Positions 1 through 7,458 of a stretch of 47,564 bases of DNA are shown here, piece after piece. The translations under genes and the position numbers were made by a program. Position 1 is the stretch's first letter. The number at the start of each line of letters is the position of its first letter. Source of the DNA: Chloracidobacterium sp. UBA6041 (GTDB lineage Bacteria; Acidobacteriota; Blastocatellia; Pyrinomonadales; Pyrinomonadaceae); contig DIYZ01000064.1 of assembly GCA_002427845.1 (NCBI GenBank), positions 1-47,564 of the forward strand. Direction: 5' to 3'. Under the pieces are notes generated by a model, which was not told the DNA's origin, did not search any database, and was given only the letters and a program-made list of their open reading frames with translations.

Positions 1-189
1 TACACAACTTTCGAGCTTAACTCTGGTTCGAGCTTGATTAATTACATCGATTTTCGCTGGATCAAATGGGGCCTTGATCGCGCCCTCCTCCAGCTTCTCG
101 ACCTCCAAACCAGAACCTTGGCCATCAGACGTCAGCTCTTCAAGGCTCGACCCTTCGGCTTCCGAATTTATTTCCGTGTTCTGTGACAT
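1..189 (-). CDS. DUF262 protein, N-terminal fragment cut by window edge
   Basis: An ATG at 189 on the minus strand opens a frame that stays open to base 1 (63 residues visible). It is too short for automatic ORF lists. The first 35 residues are acidic and Ser/Glu-rich. They are followed by PFDPAKIDV and then INQARTRVKLES. The PFDP-x-KID stretch is what I know from the start of one group of DUF262 (GmrSD-like, ParB-fold) proteins, just before the first domain strand. It lies 138 bp downstream of a HEPN gene and a first DUF262 gene on the same strand, so it probably belongs to the same cluster. The catalytic region is outside the window. The family call rests on a short match and on the neighbours. 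Confidence 0.5.
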   Translation of the reverse strand, partial: MSQNTEINSEAEGSSLEELTSDGQGSGLEVEKLEEGAIKAPFDPAKIDVINQARTRVKLESCV

Positions 190-327
190 CAGCTTCGCTG
201 CCTTCCCTAAGCGCCTGTTAACAAATGGAGATCCATCCGATTTCTGAAGTGGCGAGGCGCAAACTGGGGATTGTGTTCGACTATCAAGCAATTTGCAAGA
301 ACCGCACAAACGACCAGAAATCTATCG

Positions 328-801
328 TTATCGAATAACTTCCTCCATAGTCTCTACAGCACTTTTGACGTTTCGATAATATGTAGATACGGTGGCATAG
401 CGTAGCCCAACGTTCCTCCCGTGGGCTATTTGATGTCGATTCGCAACTACACTGTCCAACGAGTCCTTTATCTCATTGACGATCCGGCTCTTGGTCTGAA
501 TCTGGTCAAGAAAGTCGCTCTCCCATGCCGGATTGAATCTTTGCAATATGCTGCCGATTTTACTTGCTTTGCAATTGGTTATTTCCTTAACCTCCCTCGA
601 AACAAAATTTAGAATGACCGGCGCAGCATGTTTAGTTGTGTATTCTTCAAGCAAGATTCGCAGAGATTCTTCGATAAACCCTGAGACTAAAATGCACAAG
701 TACTTTGACCATTCGGCCTGAGCCGCAGGGTCTGGAATAGTAGCGACGTTACCGAATAACGTATCGATCCTTTGACTGTGAGATAGGATAAAGCGATTCA
801 T
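328..801 (-). CDS. HEPN-domain protein, putative RNase partner of DUF262
   Basis: This 157-residue, mostly helical protein has the HEPN nuclease signature near its end: R122-HQIA-H127 (R-x4-H), followed by GRN. It resembles the MAE_28990 / RiboL-PSP class of HEPN proteins. HEPN proteins with an intact R-x4-6-H motif are typically metal-independent RNases in toxin-antitoxin, abortive-infection and R-M systems. The ATG at 801 overlaps the stop of the upstream DUF262 gene (ATGA), so the two are translationally coupled. HEPN genes beside DUF262 genes are a recurring defence pairing. I infer that DUF262 senses or binds modified nucleic acid or NTP and controls the HEPN toxin. The domain call is good; the target is unknown. 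Confidence 0.7.
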   Translation of the reverse strand: MNRFILSHSQRIDTLFGNVATIPDPAAQAEWSKYLCILVSGFIEESLRILLEEYTTKHAAPVILNFVSREVKEITNCKASKIGSILQRFNPAWESDFLDQIQTKSRIVNEIKDSLDSVVANRHQIAHGRNVGLRYATVSTYYRNVKSAVETMEEVIR

Positions 802-1830
802 TGCGTTTTCTCGTAAAGCTCTTCAACATACTCCGAACGCATAGTAAAGTTTTTCTTACTGGTCGTCGCCTGTCGAGACATTGACCAAAAATGCTCATCA
901 TTATTAAGCGATTCATAGAACCGCTTGAATCCTTCACATGCCATGCTATTGTTCAGCCTTCTCGACGCGAGAAGCATGACGGCATCGAATAAGACCTTAT
1001 TAAATGACTTGTTATGTGCAAACACCTGCGGTCCGATGCAATCCTTTAAGAAGTTGAGAGTGTTCAAAAACACCTTTTCCATTTCGAGTCTTGGGATTAG
1101 ATCAAGCCGTTGGTTCTTGAGCATAAAGTGGTTAAGGAAATCAACCAGGTTGCCTCTGTAGTCTGCGAAGTCAAAATGTAGAGCGAGGAATCTTAATATG
1201 AGTTCTTGTTCTTCAGCTCTAATGCCAGGCTTGCCAAAAAGTTCTCGCCAAGTTTCATCTTTCGACAACTCCTGGAGTAATTCGCTGAACCGCCCGTGAT
1301 AGATCGCGTTCCGTACTTCCTGGGGCGGTTAGCGGGGAACCCGTTGTATTAAGCCTCTCGAATAGATGAAACATCCCAGCAGGATCATAGTTGTCGGATA
1401 TGATAATGCAATGAATTATTGAGTTACCTAGCGCGCGACGTTCTGATGGAGGGAGATCGGAACAGGTCAATCCGTTGAGTGCGGGTGTAACGCCTTTCAA
1501 CTTGAAGGGTTTTCCGTCAGGAAACTCCCCTACGTAAAAGTACTGCAAGGTCTTCAATCGCTGCTGTCCATCAATAACGAGGTATTGGTTAGAGAACTTA
1601 TCTTTGGCCAGGAACAGGGCGGCCGTTGGGAGGCCGATTAGTAATGATTCGATAAATCGTGATGCTTCTAATTCTTTCCAGACATATTCCCGCTGAAATC
1701 CGGGAATGATGAAATCTCCCTCCTCCATTCTTTTGACCAATACATCGACGGGAAAGTCGGCACCATAGTAATCCACATTCAATTTGTAATTCTCAGACTC
1801 AGACTCAGACTCAAGAGGTTCGCCGTCCAT
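798..1830 (-). pseudogene. DUF262 (GmrSD-like) gene split by a one-base frameshift
   Basis: The N-terminal piece (1830 to 1255) has the DUF262 hallmarks FQREYVW (residues 45-51) and IDGQQR (86-91), the ParB-like NTP-binding signature, and reaches LFERLNTTGSPLTA. It then runs into unrelated sequence and stops. A second frame (1268 to 798) carries the helical C-terminal part. Removing one C from the CCCC run (G run 1322-1325 on the plus strand) joins them through AQEVRNAIYHGRF, the standard DUF262 continuation, giving one protein of about 343 residues. The last codons overlap the HEPN start. The N-terminus has a Ser-Glu repeat from a gactca repeat. The cause is either real decay or a homopolymer sequencing error. 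Confidence 0.8.
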
Positions 1831-1992
1831 ATGTGTAGTATGCCTTCCGTCTAAGATGCTACCTTTGCTCTCGATTGTCCAATGGCTCTACCGCGACACC
1901 GAGCCTGTGCAGTTGAGAACTTGCTGGCCCCGTTTCCCCCGTCTGAAATGGCAACCATGCAGTGAGTTATGATGTGAGTCATCCGAGGATCA

Positions 1993-2130
1993 ATGACGAA
2001 CATCTTGTCAGACGAGTATCGGAATTACTCCCAGGTTTTTGGCTTCCCGCTGGACACTGAAAAGTCCATGTCTCTGCCTTGCCTCATTCCGAAAAACCAT
2101 TTACAGGTCAAATGTGAAGGCGGTTTTTAG
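1993..2130 (+). CDS. small ORF of unknown function (45 aa), possibly a broken gene start
   Basis: The region 1831-2209 has no recognisable gene except this short frame. ATG at 1993 has a GAGG six bases upstream and encodes 45 residues, including SQVFGFPLD and a Cys/Lys-rich end. A TAG at 2128-2130 ends it, but the same frame is open again to a TAA at 2239-2241. The start of an 82-codon gene with one amber codon is therefore possible. I do not recognise the protein. It could equally be chance. Confidence 0.2.
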   Translation: MTNILSDEYRNYSQVFGFPLDTEKSMSLPCLIPKNHLQVKCEGGF

Positions 2131-2209
2131 ACAGAATCATCGCGAAACGTTGGCTTCGCAACCCACAACGAGCATTGTGAAAAGTCCGCGCATGACTTGG
2201 ACATGCACG

Positions 2210-2250
2210 TTGACTTCGACTGCGGCAGGCTGCTACGCTAATTAGCGTAG
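2210..2250 (+). promoter_or_regulatory. Promoter with 18-bp palindromic operator for the XRE gene
   Basis: A -35-like TTGACT (2210-2215) is followed after 18 bases by TACGCT (2234-2239). The -10 region lies inside the perfect palindrome CTACGCTAATTAGCGTAG (2233-2250). The XRE start codon is at 2277, with GAAGGGA as its ribosome site. A palindrome over the -10 is the usual arrangement for autorepression by the adjacent HTH protein. The palindrome is directly visible; its role is inferred. Confidence 0.6.
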
Positions 2251-2276
2251 TATTCAAGAACCAGAGAAGGGAAACG

Positions 2277-2591
2277 ATGAAGACTTTCGGAAAGATAATT
2301 TCTGATAGACGGAAAGAACTGGGCTTGAGCCAAAAAGATGTGGCGGCTCGGATCAAAAAAGAGGACGGTCGGGCAATTTCAGCTCAGTATCTAAATGATA
2401 TTGAGCATGATCGTCGCAACCCGCCTTCTGAGGTCTTGATTGAACAACTGGCCCACGAACTGAACTTTGAAAAAGACTTTCTCTGTATCGTGGCGGGAAC
2501 AGTGCCGCACGACATTCAAGACCTTTTAATGAATGCTGGACAGCAAAAGGCAGAACAAGTTGTGAGAGTTTTCCGCCGAAAGATGAAATAG
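2277..2591 (+). CDS. XRE-family HTH transcriptional regulator
   Basis: This 104-residue protein has a Cro/CI-type helix-turn-helix over roughly residues 4-62. The recognition part contains LSQKDVAARI and ISAQYLNDIEHDRRNPP. A helical tail follows. Its stop is separated by one base from the start of an ImmA/IrrE metallopeptidase gene, an arrangement seen in the XRE/COG2856 pairs. In those, the peptidase-like partner cleaves or inactivates the repressor, or the two act as a toxin-antitoxin pair. The perfect palindrome immediately upstream is the likely binding site, implying autoregulation. A role as a CBASS-island regulator is possible but unproven. Confidence 0.85.
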   Translation: MKTFGKIISDRRKELGLSQKDVAARIKKEDGRAISAQYLNDIEHDRRNPPSEVLIEQLAHELNFEKDFLCIVAGTVPHDIQDLLMNAGQQKAEQVVRVFRRKMK

Positions 2592-2592
2592 G

Positions 2593-3321
2593 ATGAAGTG
2601 GGTGCCAGATCGAACAGGCCGTTTTGCGAAGCGGCCGCACTATGATCCTGCGGAAATAGATGCGGAGTGTGAGCGGATCATTCGGGACTTTCTGATGAAG
2701 AAGTACGGGAAAAGTGAGTTCCCGATAAGCACAAGTGATCTTGGGGTGTTGATTGAAAGCTGCGTTGAAGATCTTGACATGGGAGCAGACCTCGCCGAAG
2801 AGGAAGGGGATGTAGAAGGAGTAACAGAATTCACCCGAGGGAAACTGCCAACTGTAAAGATTTCACGCGCTCTTGTTGGCACTGCGAGCGTGGAAAACCG
2901 ACTTCGCACAACACTCACGCATGAGTTCTCGCACGTCACGTTCCATCGTTTCATGTTTGAGGTCGAATCAAAGCCGCGCTCTCTATTCGACAATCAAGGC
3001 GTAGAGGTCCAGGAGATAGCGAAATGTAAGCGCGCCAATATACTCGGGGCGGCGGCGGCCGAATGGATGGAATGGCAAGCGGGATATGGATGCGGGGCGT
3101 TTCTCATGCCCATCAGATCGTTGATAGAGACCGTGCACGAGTTCCGGCAATTAGAGAATATTCCAGCCGGCGCTTTATCGCTGATCTCTGAAGAAGGGCA
3201 GGAACTACTCCAGAGGGTGGCGGGTGCGTTTCAGGTGTCCAGAGATGCCGCAAGAGTGCGGCTGCTTCAAGGGCGATTCCTTCAAGATGACGGAGGACAC
3301 GAGTCAAAACACCTGTTCTAG
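2593..3321 (+). CDS. ImmA/IrrE-family metallopeptidase (COG2856)
   Basis: This 242-residue protein carries the zinc-peptidase motif HEFSH (H110, E111, H114), with H110 and H114 as metal ligands and E111 as the catalytic base. E160 in EWQAGYGCGAFLMP occupies the place of the third ligand of the ImmA/IrrE family (E-x-A-x-F-A-LLMP). The N-terminal third holds the usual helical segment, and the C-terminal part has a helix-turn-helix-like stretch (AFQVSRDAARVRLLQ) common in the family. It is coupled to the XRE gene by a one-base gap. Family members relieve repression by cutting their paired repressor. A T-rich tract follows the stop, but I see no stable hairpin. Confidence 0.85.
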   Translation: MKWVPDRTGRFAKRPHYDPAEIDAECERIIRDFLMKKYGKSEFPISTSDLGVLIESCVEDLDMGADLAEEEGDVEGVTEFTRGKLPTVKISRALVGTASVENRLRTTLTHEFSHVTFHRFMFEVESKPRSLFDNQGVEVQEIAKCKRANILGAAAAEWMEWQAGYGCGAFLMPIRSLIETVHEFRQLENIPAGALSLISEEGQELLQRVAGAFQVSRDAARVRLLQGRFLQDDGGHESKHLF

Positions 3322-3416
3322 TTGACTTTTTCTCTTTTTTATTAGAAACTACTCAAAACAGCGGATTTCAGAAACGGTTTCACTAATCCGCAATTCCTAA
3401 GGCGAGGTAAATCGGA

Positions 3417-3738
3417 ATGTTTAGAACACCTGGCACAACGAGAAGCGGTTCGAGCTTTGACCTTGCGACAAATATACGGAGTGTGGGCTAAAGCGCAGAT
3501 CGTGGTTGGATACGATGGAAATGTCATACGAAAGGATTCATGTGGCGCATGGATCAAGCGGGCGGAATATGGCTCGGTAACGCAGGCCGGTTACGGTTGG
3601 GAGGTTGATCACATCCGACCCGTCGCGCGTGATGGGTCTGATGACCTTGTTAATCTTCAACCGCTCCAATGGCAGAACAACCGACAGAAGAGCGACGGCT
3701 GGCCTAATTGGTCGTGTGCGATGTCGGCGGCAGCTTGA
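3417..3738 (+). pseudogene. HNH endonuclease gene with a one-base frameshift near its start
   Basis: The main frame contains GWEVDHIRPV and then LVNLQPLQWQNNRQKSD, the HNH nuclease core (DH...N...NN). It is preceded by VWAKAQIVVGYDGN and RKDSCGAW, a layout I know from small stand-alone HNH proteins that begin with a 'SFDxATIxxVW' segment. That segment is here in another frame starting at ATG 3417 (GSSFDLAT). Dropping one A from the AAA run at 3470-3472 fuses the two as SFDLATIYGVWAKAQ. As given, only a 93-residue protein from a TTG at 3457 is possible, which lacks the first strand. This is the second single-base lesion within 2.2 kb; a sequencing indel is an alternative. Confidence 0.7.
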
Positions 3739-3846
3739 GAGAATTGTTAGGTTCAAATTCGCGAGCCGTTCCCGAGCGCAGTTATGGTGAGATGTTTTTG
3801 CTGGCAGAGTTGCCTTTTGCATTACAAGACTAACGAGGTGTCTGCT

Positions 3847-3888
3847 ATGCCAGTAACATTAAATATGAGCGGTCGCGCCGCAACCTGA
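3847..3888 (+). CDS. possible 13-residue leader ORF before the CBASS operon
   Basis: ATG at 3847 is preceded by GAGG (3836-3839) and opens a 13-codon frame ending in TGA at 3886-3888, 13 bases before the CD-NTase start. The CD-NTase ATG itself has no evident Shine-Dalgarno sequence. Translational coupling or leader control is possible, but so short a frame can arise by chance. Confidence 0.15.
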   Translation: MPVTLNMSGRAAT

Positions 3889-3901
3889 AAACAACACTCA
3901 T

Positions 3902-4861
3902 ATGATGCTCAACGACACACAGATTGGAGTTTTCGTTTCAAAAGTCCTGCACCTTGGGCCGGGTAAACGAAAGGAGTACATCGATCAGGTCAACAACCTA
4001 ATTACTGAGTTGACGAAGAAGATTACGGGGGATTCCTCTTTCAAGGTGAAGGGTTTCAAAAAAACAGGCTCATTGATGAAGGGAACGGTGCTAAAGCCGA
4101 AGGGAGACTACGGGGTTGACGCTGACATTGCGGTGTTCCTCGATGTTTCTGAAGCGGAGAAGAGTGATGTCGAGGAACTTCACAGTATTATTCTGAAGCT
4201 CTTGAAAGCCGTTTATCCGACAAAGGTGTCCGAAGACTTCAAGATCCAGCCGCGAACGCTCGGTATCCACTTCAGAGTTTCCGGTCTTGATGTTGATTTG
4301 GTGCCCGTCATCCCCATCGCGAGCGAGCCAGGGTTCGGTTGGCAGCCTTCTTCGAAAAGCGGCGATCCGGTCAAAACATCGATTCAAGGACAACTAGATT
4401 TCATAAAGAACAGGAAAGACGCCGATCGCCGGTTCAGGACACTGGTGCGGCTTCTTAAAAAGTGGCGGAACGAACATGAACTCGACAGGCTTCGCTCGTT
4501 CACTATCGAGCTGATTGTTGCGCACCTCTATGACCGCGACGGAGCAATCGCGTCTCTTGAGTCTGGGCTGCAGCGATTCTTCATGTACGTTGCCCAAGAT
4601 GGACTCAAAACGCCGATCACCTTTCCGGAGCTTGGAAGTATAACGTCCTTCCGAGACGACCCGGTCGTTATCCTCGACCCGGTAAACAAAGACAATAACG
4701 TCGCAGCGCGTCTAACTGACGACGAGCGGCGAGACATTGTGGTCGCCGCCAAGACAGCATGGGAGACCATTGAGACTGCGAGTTGGAAAGATGAGAAGGG
4801 CGCAACCCTGGACCGTTGGAAAGAAGTCATGGGGCGCTCCTTCACAATAGATGAGGACTAA
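3902..4861 (+). CDS. CD-NTase, CBASS cyclic oligonucleotide synthase
   Basis: This 319-residue nucleotidyltransferase has the Pol-beta-type signature G56-S57 in KKTGSLMKGT, the metal-binding pair D73 and D75 in DADIAVFL, and a third acidic residue at D132 (or D130) in GLDVDLVPVIP. A helical C-terminal domain with RTLVRLLKKWRNEH follows. This is the CD-NTase (cGAS/DncV-like) plan. The GSL-KGT form and the HORMA/TRIP13 neighbours point to a CdnC- or CdnD-type enzyme. In type III CBASS the enzyme is switched on by a HORMA protein loaded with a phage peptide and makes a cyclic di- or trinucleotide that activates a killing effector. The product cannot be read from sequence. All catalytic residues look intact. 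Confidence 0.9.
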   Translation: MMLNDTQIGVFVSKVLHLGPGKRKEYIDQVNNLITELTKKITGDSSFKVKGFKKTGSLMKGTVLKPKGDYGVDADIAVFLDVSEAEKSDVEELHSIILKLLKAVYPTKVSEDFKIQPRTLGIHFRVSGLDVDLVPVIPIASEPGFGWQPSSKSGDPVKTSIQGQLDFIKNRKDADRRFRTLVRLLKKWRNEHELDRLRSFTIELIVAHLYDRDGAIASLESGLQRFFMYVAQDGLKTPITFPELGSITSFRDDPVVILDPVNKDNNVAARLTDDERRDIVVAAKTAWETIETASWKDEKGATLDRWKEVMGRSFTIDED

Positions 4862-4864
4862 GAA

Positions 4865-5377
4865 GTGAGTTCGATCGGAACACAAACAGCAACCTTCACC
4901 AACGCCGACATCCGAAAGGTCGTCGAAAACTTTGCCGCAGACTTTTCTATGATGTCGCAGGCAACCGGTCTGCGCACGCGAGAGAGCGTCGCGGAGGTTG
5001 TATACGATCTCCGAGTCTTCGCAGAATACGCGTACCTCGTGAGCGTGACGCTCATTCTCAGAGATAAGGATCGTAACAAGATTCTAGCTGCCCTTTACGA
5101 GGTCTCCGAGTCCGCGACTGGATGGGTGTCCGAGCAGCCTGGAGACAATCTTTGGCCGAGAACGCCCGGCGGATCCTTGTTTGTTTTGGCTACTATGAAC
5201 AGCGGTTGGTGGAACAAGCCAAGCTCTGGTAAACAGGCATTCATCAACAACCAGTCATTACATGGAACCTGGGATTTGACCACTGAGGACAATTCGTTGA
5301 GCGGGCTTACCTCAAGGGCGGGGCAGAAATATGCCAGCCGTGGATACGGCTGGGAGCGCACGAACTACAGCAAATAG
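4865..5377 (+). CDS. bacterial HORMA-domain protein (Cap7-like), CBASS activator
   Basis: This 170-residue protein starts at GTG 4865, three bases after the CD-NTase stop, with a GAGG in the end of the previous gene. It shows features I associate with bacterial HORMA family 1: an early TATFTNADIRKVVENF helix, the LWPRTPGGSLFV strand pair, and a C-terminal seat-belt-like end RYASRGYGWERT (here KYASRGYGWERTNYS). In type III CBASS the HORMA protein binds a closure peptide from a phage protein, closes, and activates the CD-NTase. The next gene encodes its remodeller. Assignment to this family is by remembered similarity plus the gene order, which is diagnostic. Confidence 0.82.
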   Translation: MSSIGTQTATFTNADIRKVVENFAADFSMMSQATGLRTRESVAEVVYDLRVFAEYAYLVSVTLILRDKDRNKILAALYEVSESATGWVSEQPGDNLWPRTPGGSLFVLATMNSGWWNKPSSGKQAFINNQSLHGTWDLTTEDNSLSGLTSRAGQKYASRGYGWERTNYSK

Positions 5378-5380
5378 CAC

Positions 5381-6295
5381 ATGCGAGAAGGAAACTCAGC
5401 TCTATTCGAATTGGAAGTCCCGCTTCCTGACACTCTTTTAACGGCGCAGGCTCAGAGGCTCGTCGGGTTTAGGGCGCGTTACGAGCGAATGCACCAAAAT
5501 TTGCGGCTACTCATCGACAAGGATGGTCTTGAGGCGTGGAGCAAGAAGTATTATCGAAGGCATATCGCTCTGATCGACTCTCTGCTGGATCGTTATCCGT
5601 TGGTTGTATTTCACGGGGATGTCGGAACCGGGAAGACCGCGACGGCGGAGGCTGCGGCGAATGCGCTCGCAGAGGAGCTTGGGAAAGACGCGATGCTCTT
5701 CAAGCTCAGCACTCAGGTGCGCGGGAGCGGCAATGTCGGAGAGATGAGCACGCTCATCAACCAAGCGTTCGAGATTGTCGGTAAAGTGGCTGGGAAGGCG
5801 AAGCTCTCATTTCTCATCATAGATGAGGCTGATTCACTAGCGGCGAGTCGATCCGGCAATCAAAGTCACCACGAGGATAAAGTAGCTGTAAATACTCTTA
5901 TTCAAAAGATCGACGATGTCAGGCGTTTTAGCGGTCGGGTGCTTGTCATCCTTTGCACCAACCGTTTCGATGCACTCGACGCCGCGATCCTCCGGCGAGT
6001 CGCCTACGACGAGGAGTTTTGTCGTCCAGACGATGCTGAGAGACGAGAACTCTTCAATCTCGATTGCGAAGGCTTGGGTCTTACTGCATCGGTCATCGAT
6101 GAGTTGGTAGAACTCACTGGCCCCCAAGGACCGCACAAACTCGGCTTCACGTTCTCTGATATCAGGACCAGGCTTCTGCCGGAGGCGCTTGCGCACGCTT
6201 ATCCCTCTCGGAAGATTGACCACGGCGATTTGATCAAAGCGGTGTCCAGGGTTACGCCGTCACCTTCAGTTGAGACAACGGAACCACGAAAATGA
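5381..6295 (+). CDS. TRIP13/Pch2-like AAA+ ATPase (Cap6-like), HORMA remodeller
   Basis: This 304-residue single-domain AAA+ protein has Walker A GDVGTGKT (79-86), Walker B LIIDEAD (145-151), sensor-1 N194 in LCTNRFD, and arginines 205-206 in AAILRRV at the arginine-finger position. It begins four bases after the HORMA stop, and its own stop overlaps the next start (ATGA at 6292-6295). In type III CBASS this ATPase pulls open closed HORMA and so shuts off CD-NTase activity until infection overwhelms it. Length and domain order match bacterial TRIP13 proteins, which lack the large N-terminal domain of the eukaryotic enzyme. Intact motifs imply an active ATPase. Confidence 0.87.
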   Translation: MREGNSALFELEVPLPDTLLTAQAQRLVGFRARYERMHQNLRLLIDKDGLEAWSKKYYRRHIALIDSLLDRYPLVVFHGDVGTGKTATAEAAANALAEELGKDAMLFKLSTQVRGSGNVGEMSTLINQAFEIVGKVAGKAKLSFLIIDEADSLAASRSGNQSHHEDKVAVNTLIQKIDDVRRFSGRVLVILCTNRFDALDAAILRRVAYDEEFCRPDDAERRELFNLDCEGLGLTASVIDELVELTGPQGPHKLGFTFSDIRTRLLPEALAHAYPSRKIDHGDLIKAVSRVTPSPSVETTEPRK

Positions 6296-7458
6296 ATCTG
6301 CGAGGGCGTCGAATTCATATCGTAGGGAGCGCTGATCCCGAATCAGACGAAAACAAGCTCTCATACGTCCATTCCTTGGTGTCTGAACTGACTATCGCTC
6401 TAGCGTTGGAGGGTGCCACATTCGTTATCCCTTTTGGAAAAGAACCGCTGCTAAAGGAACGGACTGATGGCCCTTCGATTATTTTCGATTGGACGGTAGC
6501 CGAAGCTGCCTTCCGCGTGTTAAACGATGGGCGCGCGCTTCCTTCGGGACCGAATGGTAGGCTCGTTGCAACACTCGCGACCAGCAAGACGGATAGCCAA
6601 ATCCCTGCGAAGCTTCGCCCGATTTATGACGATCTGCGTGATAATGCCGCCGTGAGTATGGAATTCCTTGATCCTGGCTGGAGCGCCGGTGCGGTTCGCC
6701 GGGCGCGACTCGCTCAACTGGGAGACATTTTGATAGGTGTGAGTGGGGGCCAAGGCGTTGAACATCTCGCGATCGAGTATTCCTCAAAGGGCAAACCCGT
6801 CGTTCCCCTCGACATCCAGATCGGTGCGTCAGAGCGAGACGGCTCCGGTGGTGCGTCTCGCCTGTTTGATCGAGCCCTTGCGCAGCCTAACGATTTCTTC
6901 AGAGTTGCTGACAGTGAATCTCCTTCGGAATTGCTTGAACGTACACGGACGCGAAACGGGGAAACACCGGTGGGTGAAGTCGTTGCTGCGATAATGAACC
7001 TGTTGCATGCGCTGACTCCTCCGCGCGTTTTCTATGTGCGTCTGTTGAATGATACTGTTCCTGAATATGCATCCGTAGAGGGTTTCTTCCGAAACACTGT
7101 TGACGATCTCGTCAAGGAGTTGGGCTACGAGTCTCTTCAAATGGGTATTGGTAAAAACGAGTTTGCTTGGATGAACCAAGCGATCTTCGACTCCCTCCAT
7201 CATAGCTCAGTGGTCCTGGTTGATCTGACTGGACTTCGTCCGAATTGCTTTATGGAACTGGGTTACGCGCTAGGCAACAAGCAAAGAGTGATCGTCACGG
7301 CTCGTGACGACACCCGAATTTCGTTCGACGCCTTCGCCCTTGAGGCGTTTCAGTGGAACTTATCAGAAGACAGCGCCAAAAGAATTGATCGATTCCGCAC
7401 TCACTGGGAAAGAAACATCAACATGCCCACTCTCGTCCGCCCAAAGGAGGCCAAATGA
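6292..7458 (+). CDS. SLOG plus TIR/deoxyribosyltransferase-like protein, putative CBASS effector
   Basis: This 388-residue protein appears to have two Rossmann-like domains. Residues about 5-215 resemble a SLOG domain: IHIVGSADP at the first strand, a GATFVIPFGKEP strand-loop, and GVSGGQGVEHL (149-159), the glycine-rich nucleotide-binding loop. Residues about 244-365 start with PPRVFYVRLLND and contain VVLVDLTGLRPNCFMELGYALG (307-328). That is the D...PN-x3-ELGYA signature of nucleoside 2-deoxyribosyltransferase/TIR-like enzymes, with E322 as candidate catalytic residue. It overlaps both neighbours by four bases. In CBASS the gene outside the synthase and HORMA/TRIP13 set is normally the killer. 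A SLOG sensor joined to an enzyme that cuts N-glycosidic bonds (NAD or nucleotides) would fit. No transmembrane segment is seen. Confidence 0.7.
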   Translation: MNLRGRRIHIVGSADPESDENKLSYVHSLVSELTIALALEGATFVIPFGKEPLLKERTDGPSIIFDWTVAEAAFRVLNDGRALPSGPNGRLVATLATSKTDSQIPAKLRPIYDDLRDNAAVSMEFLDPGWSAGAVRRARLAQLGDILIGVSGGQGVEHLAIEYSSKGKPVVPLDIQIGASERDGSGGASRLFDRALAQPNDFFRVADSESPSELLERTRTRNGETPVGEVVAAIMNLLHALTPPRVFYVRLLNDTVPEYASVEGFFRNTVDDLVKELGYESLQMGIGKNEFAWMNQAIFDSLHHSSVVLVDLTGLRPNCFMELGYALGNKQRVIVTARDDTRISFDAFALEAFQWNLSEDSAKRIDRFRTHWERNINMPTLVRPKEAK

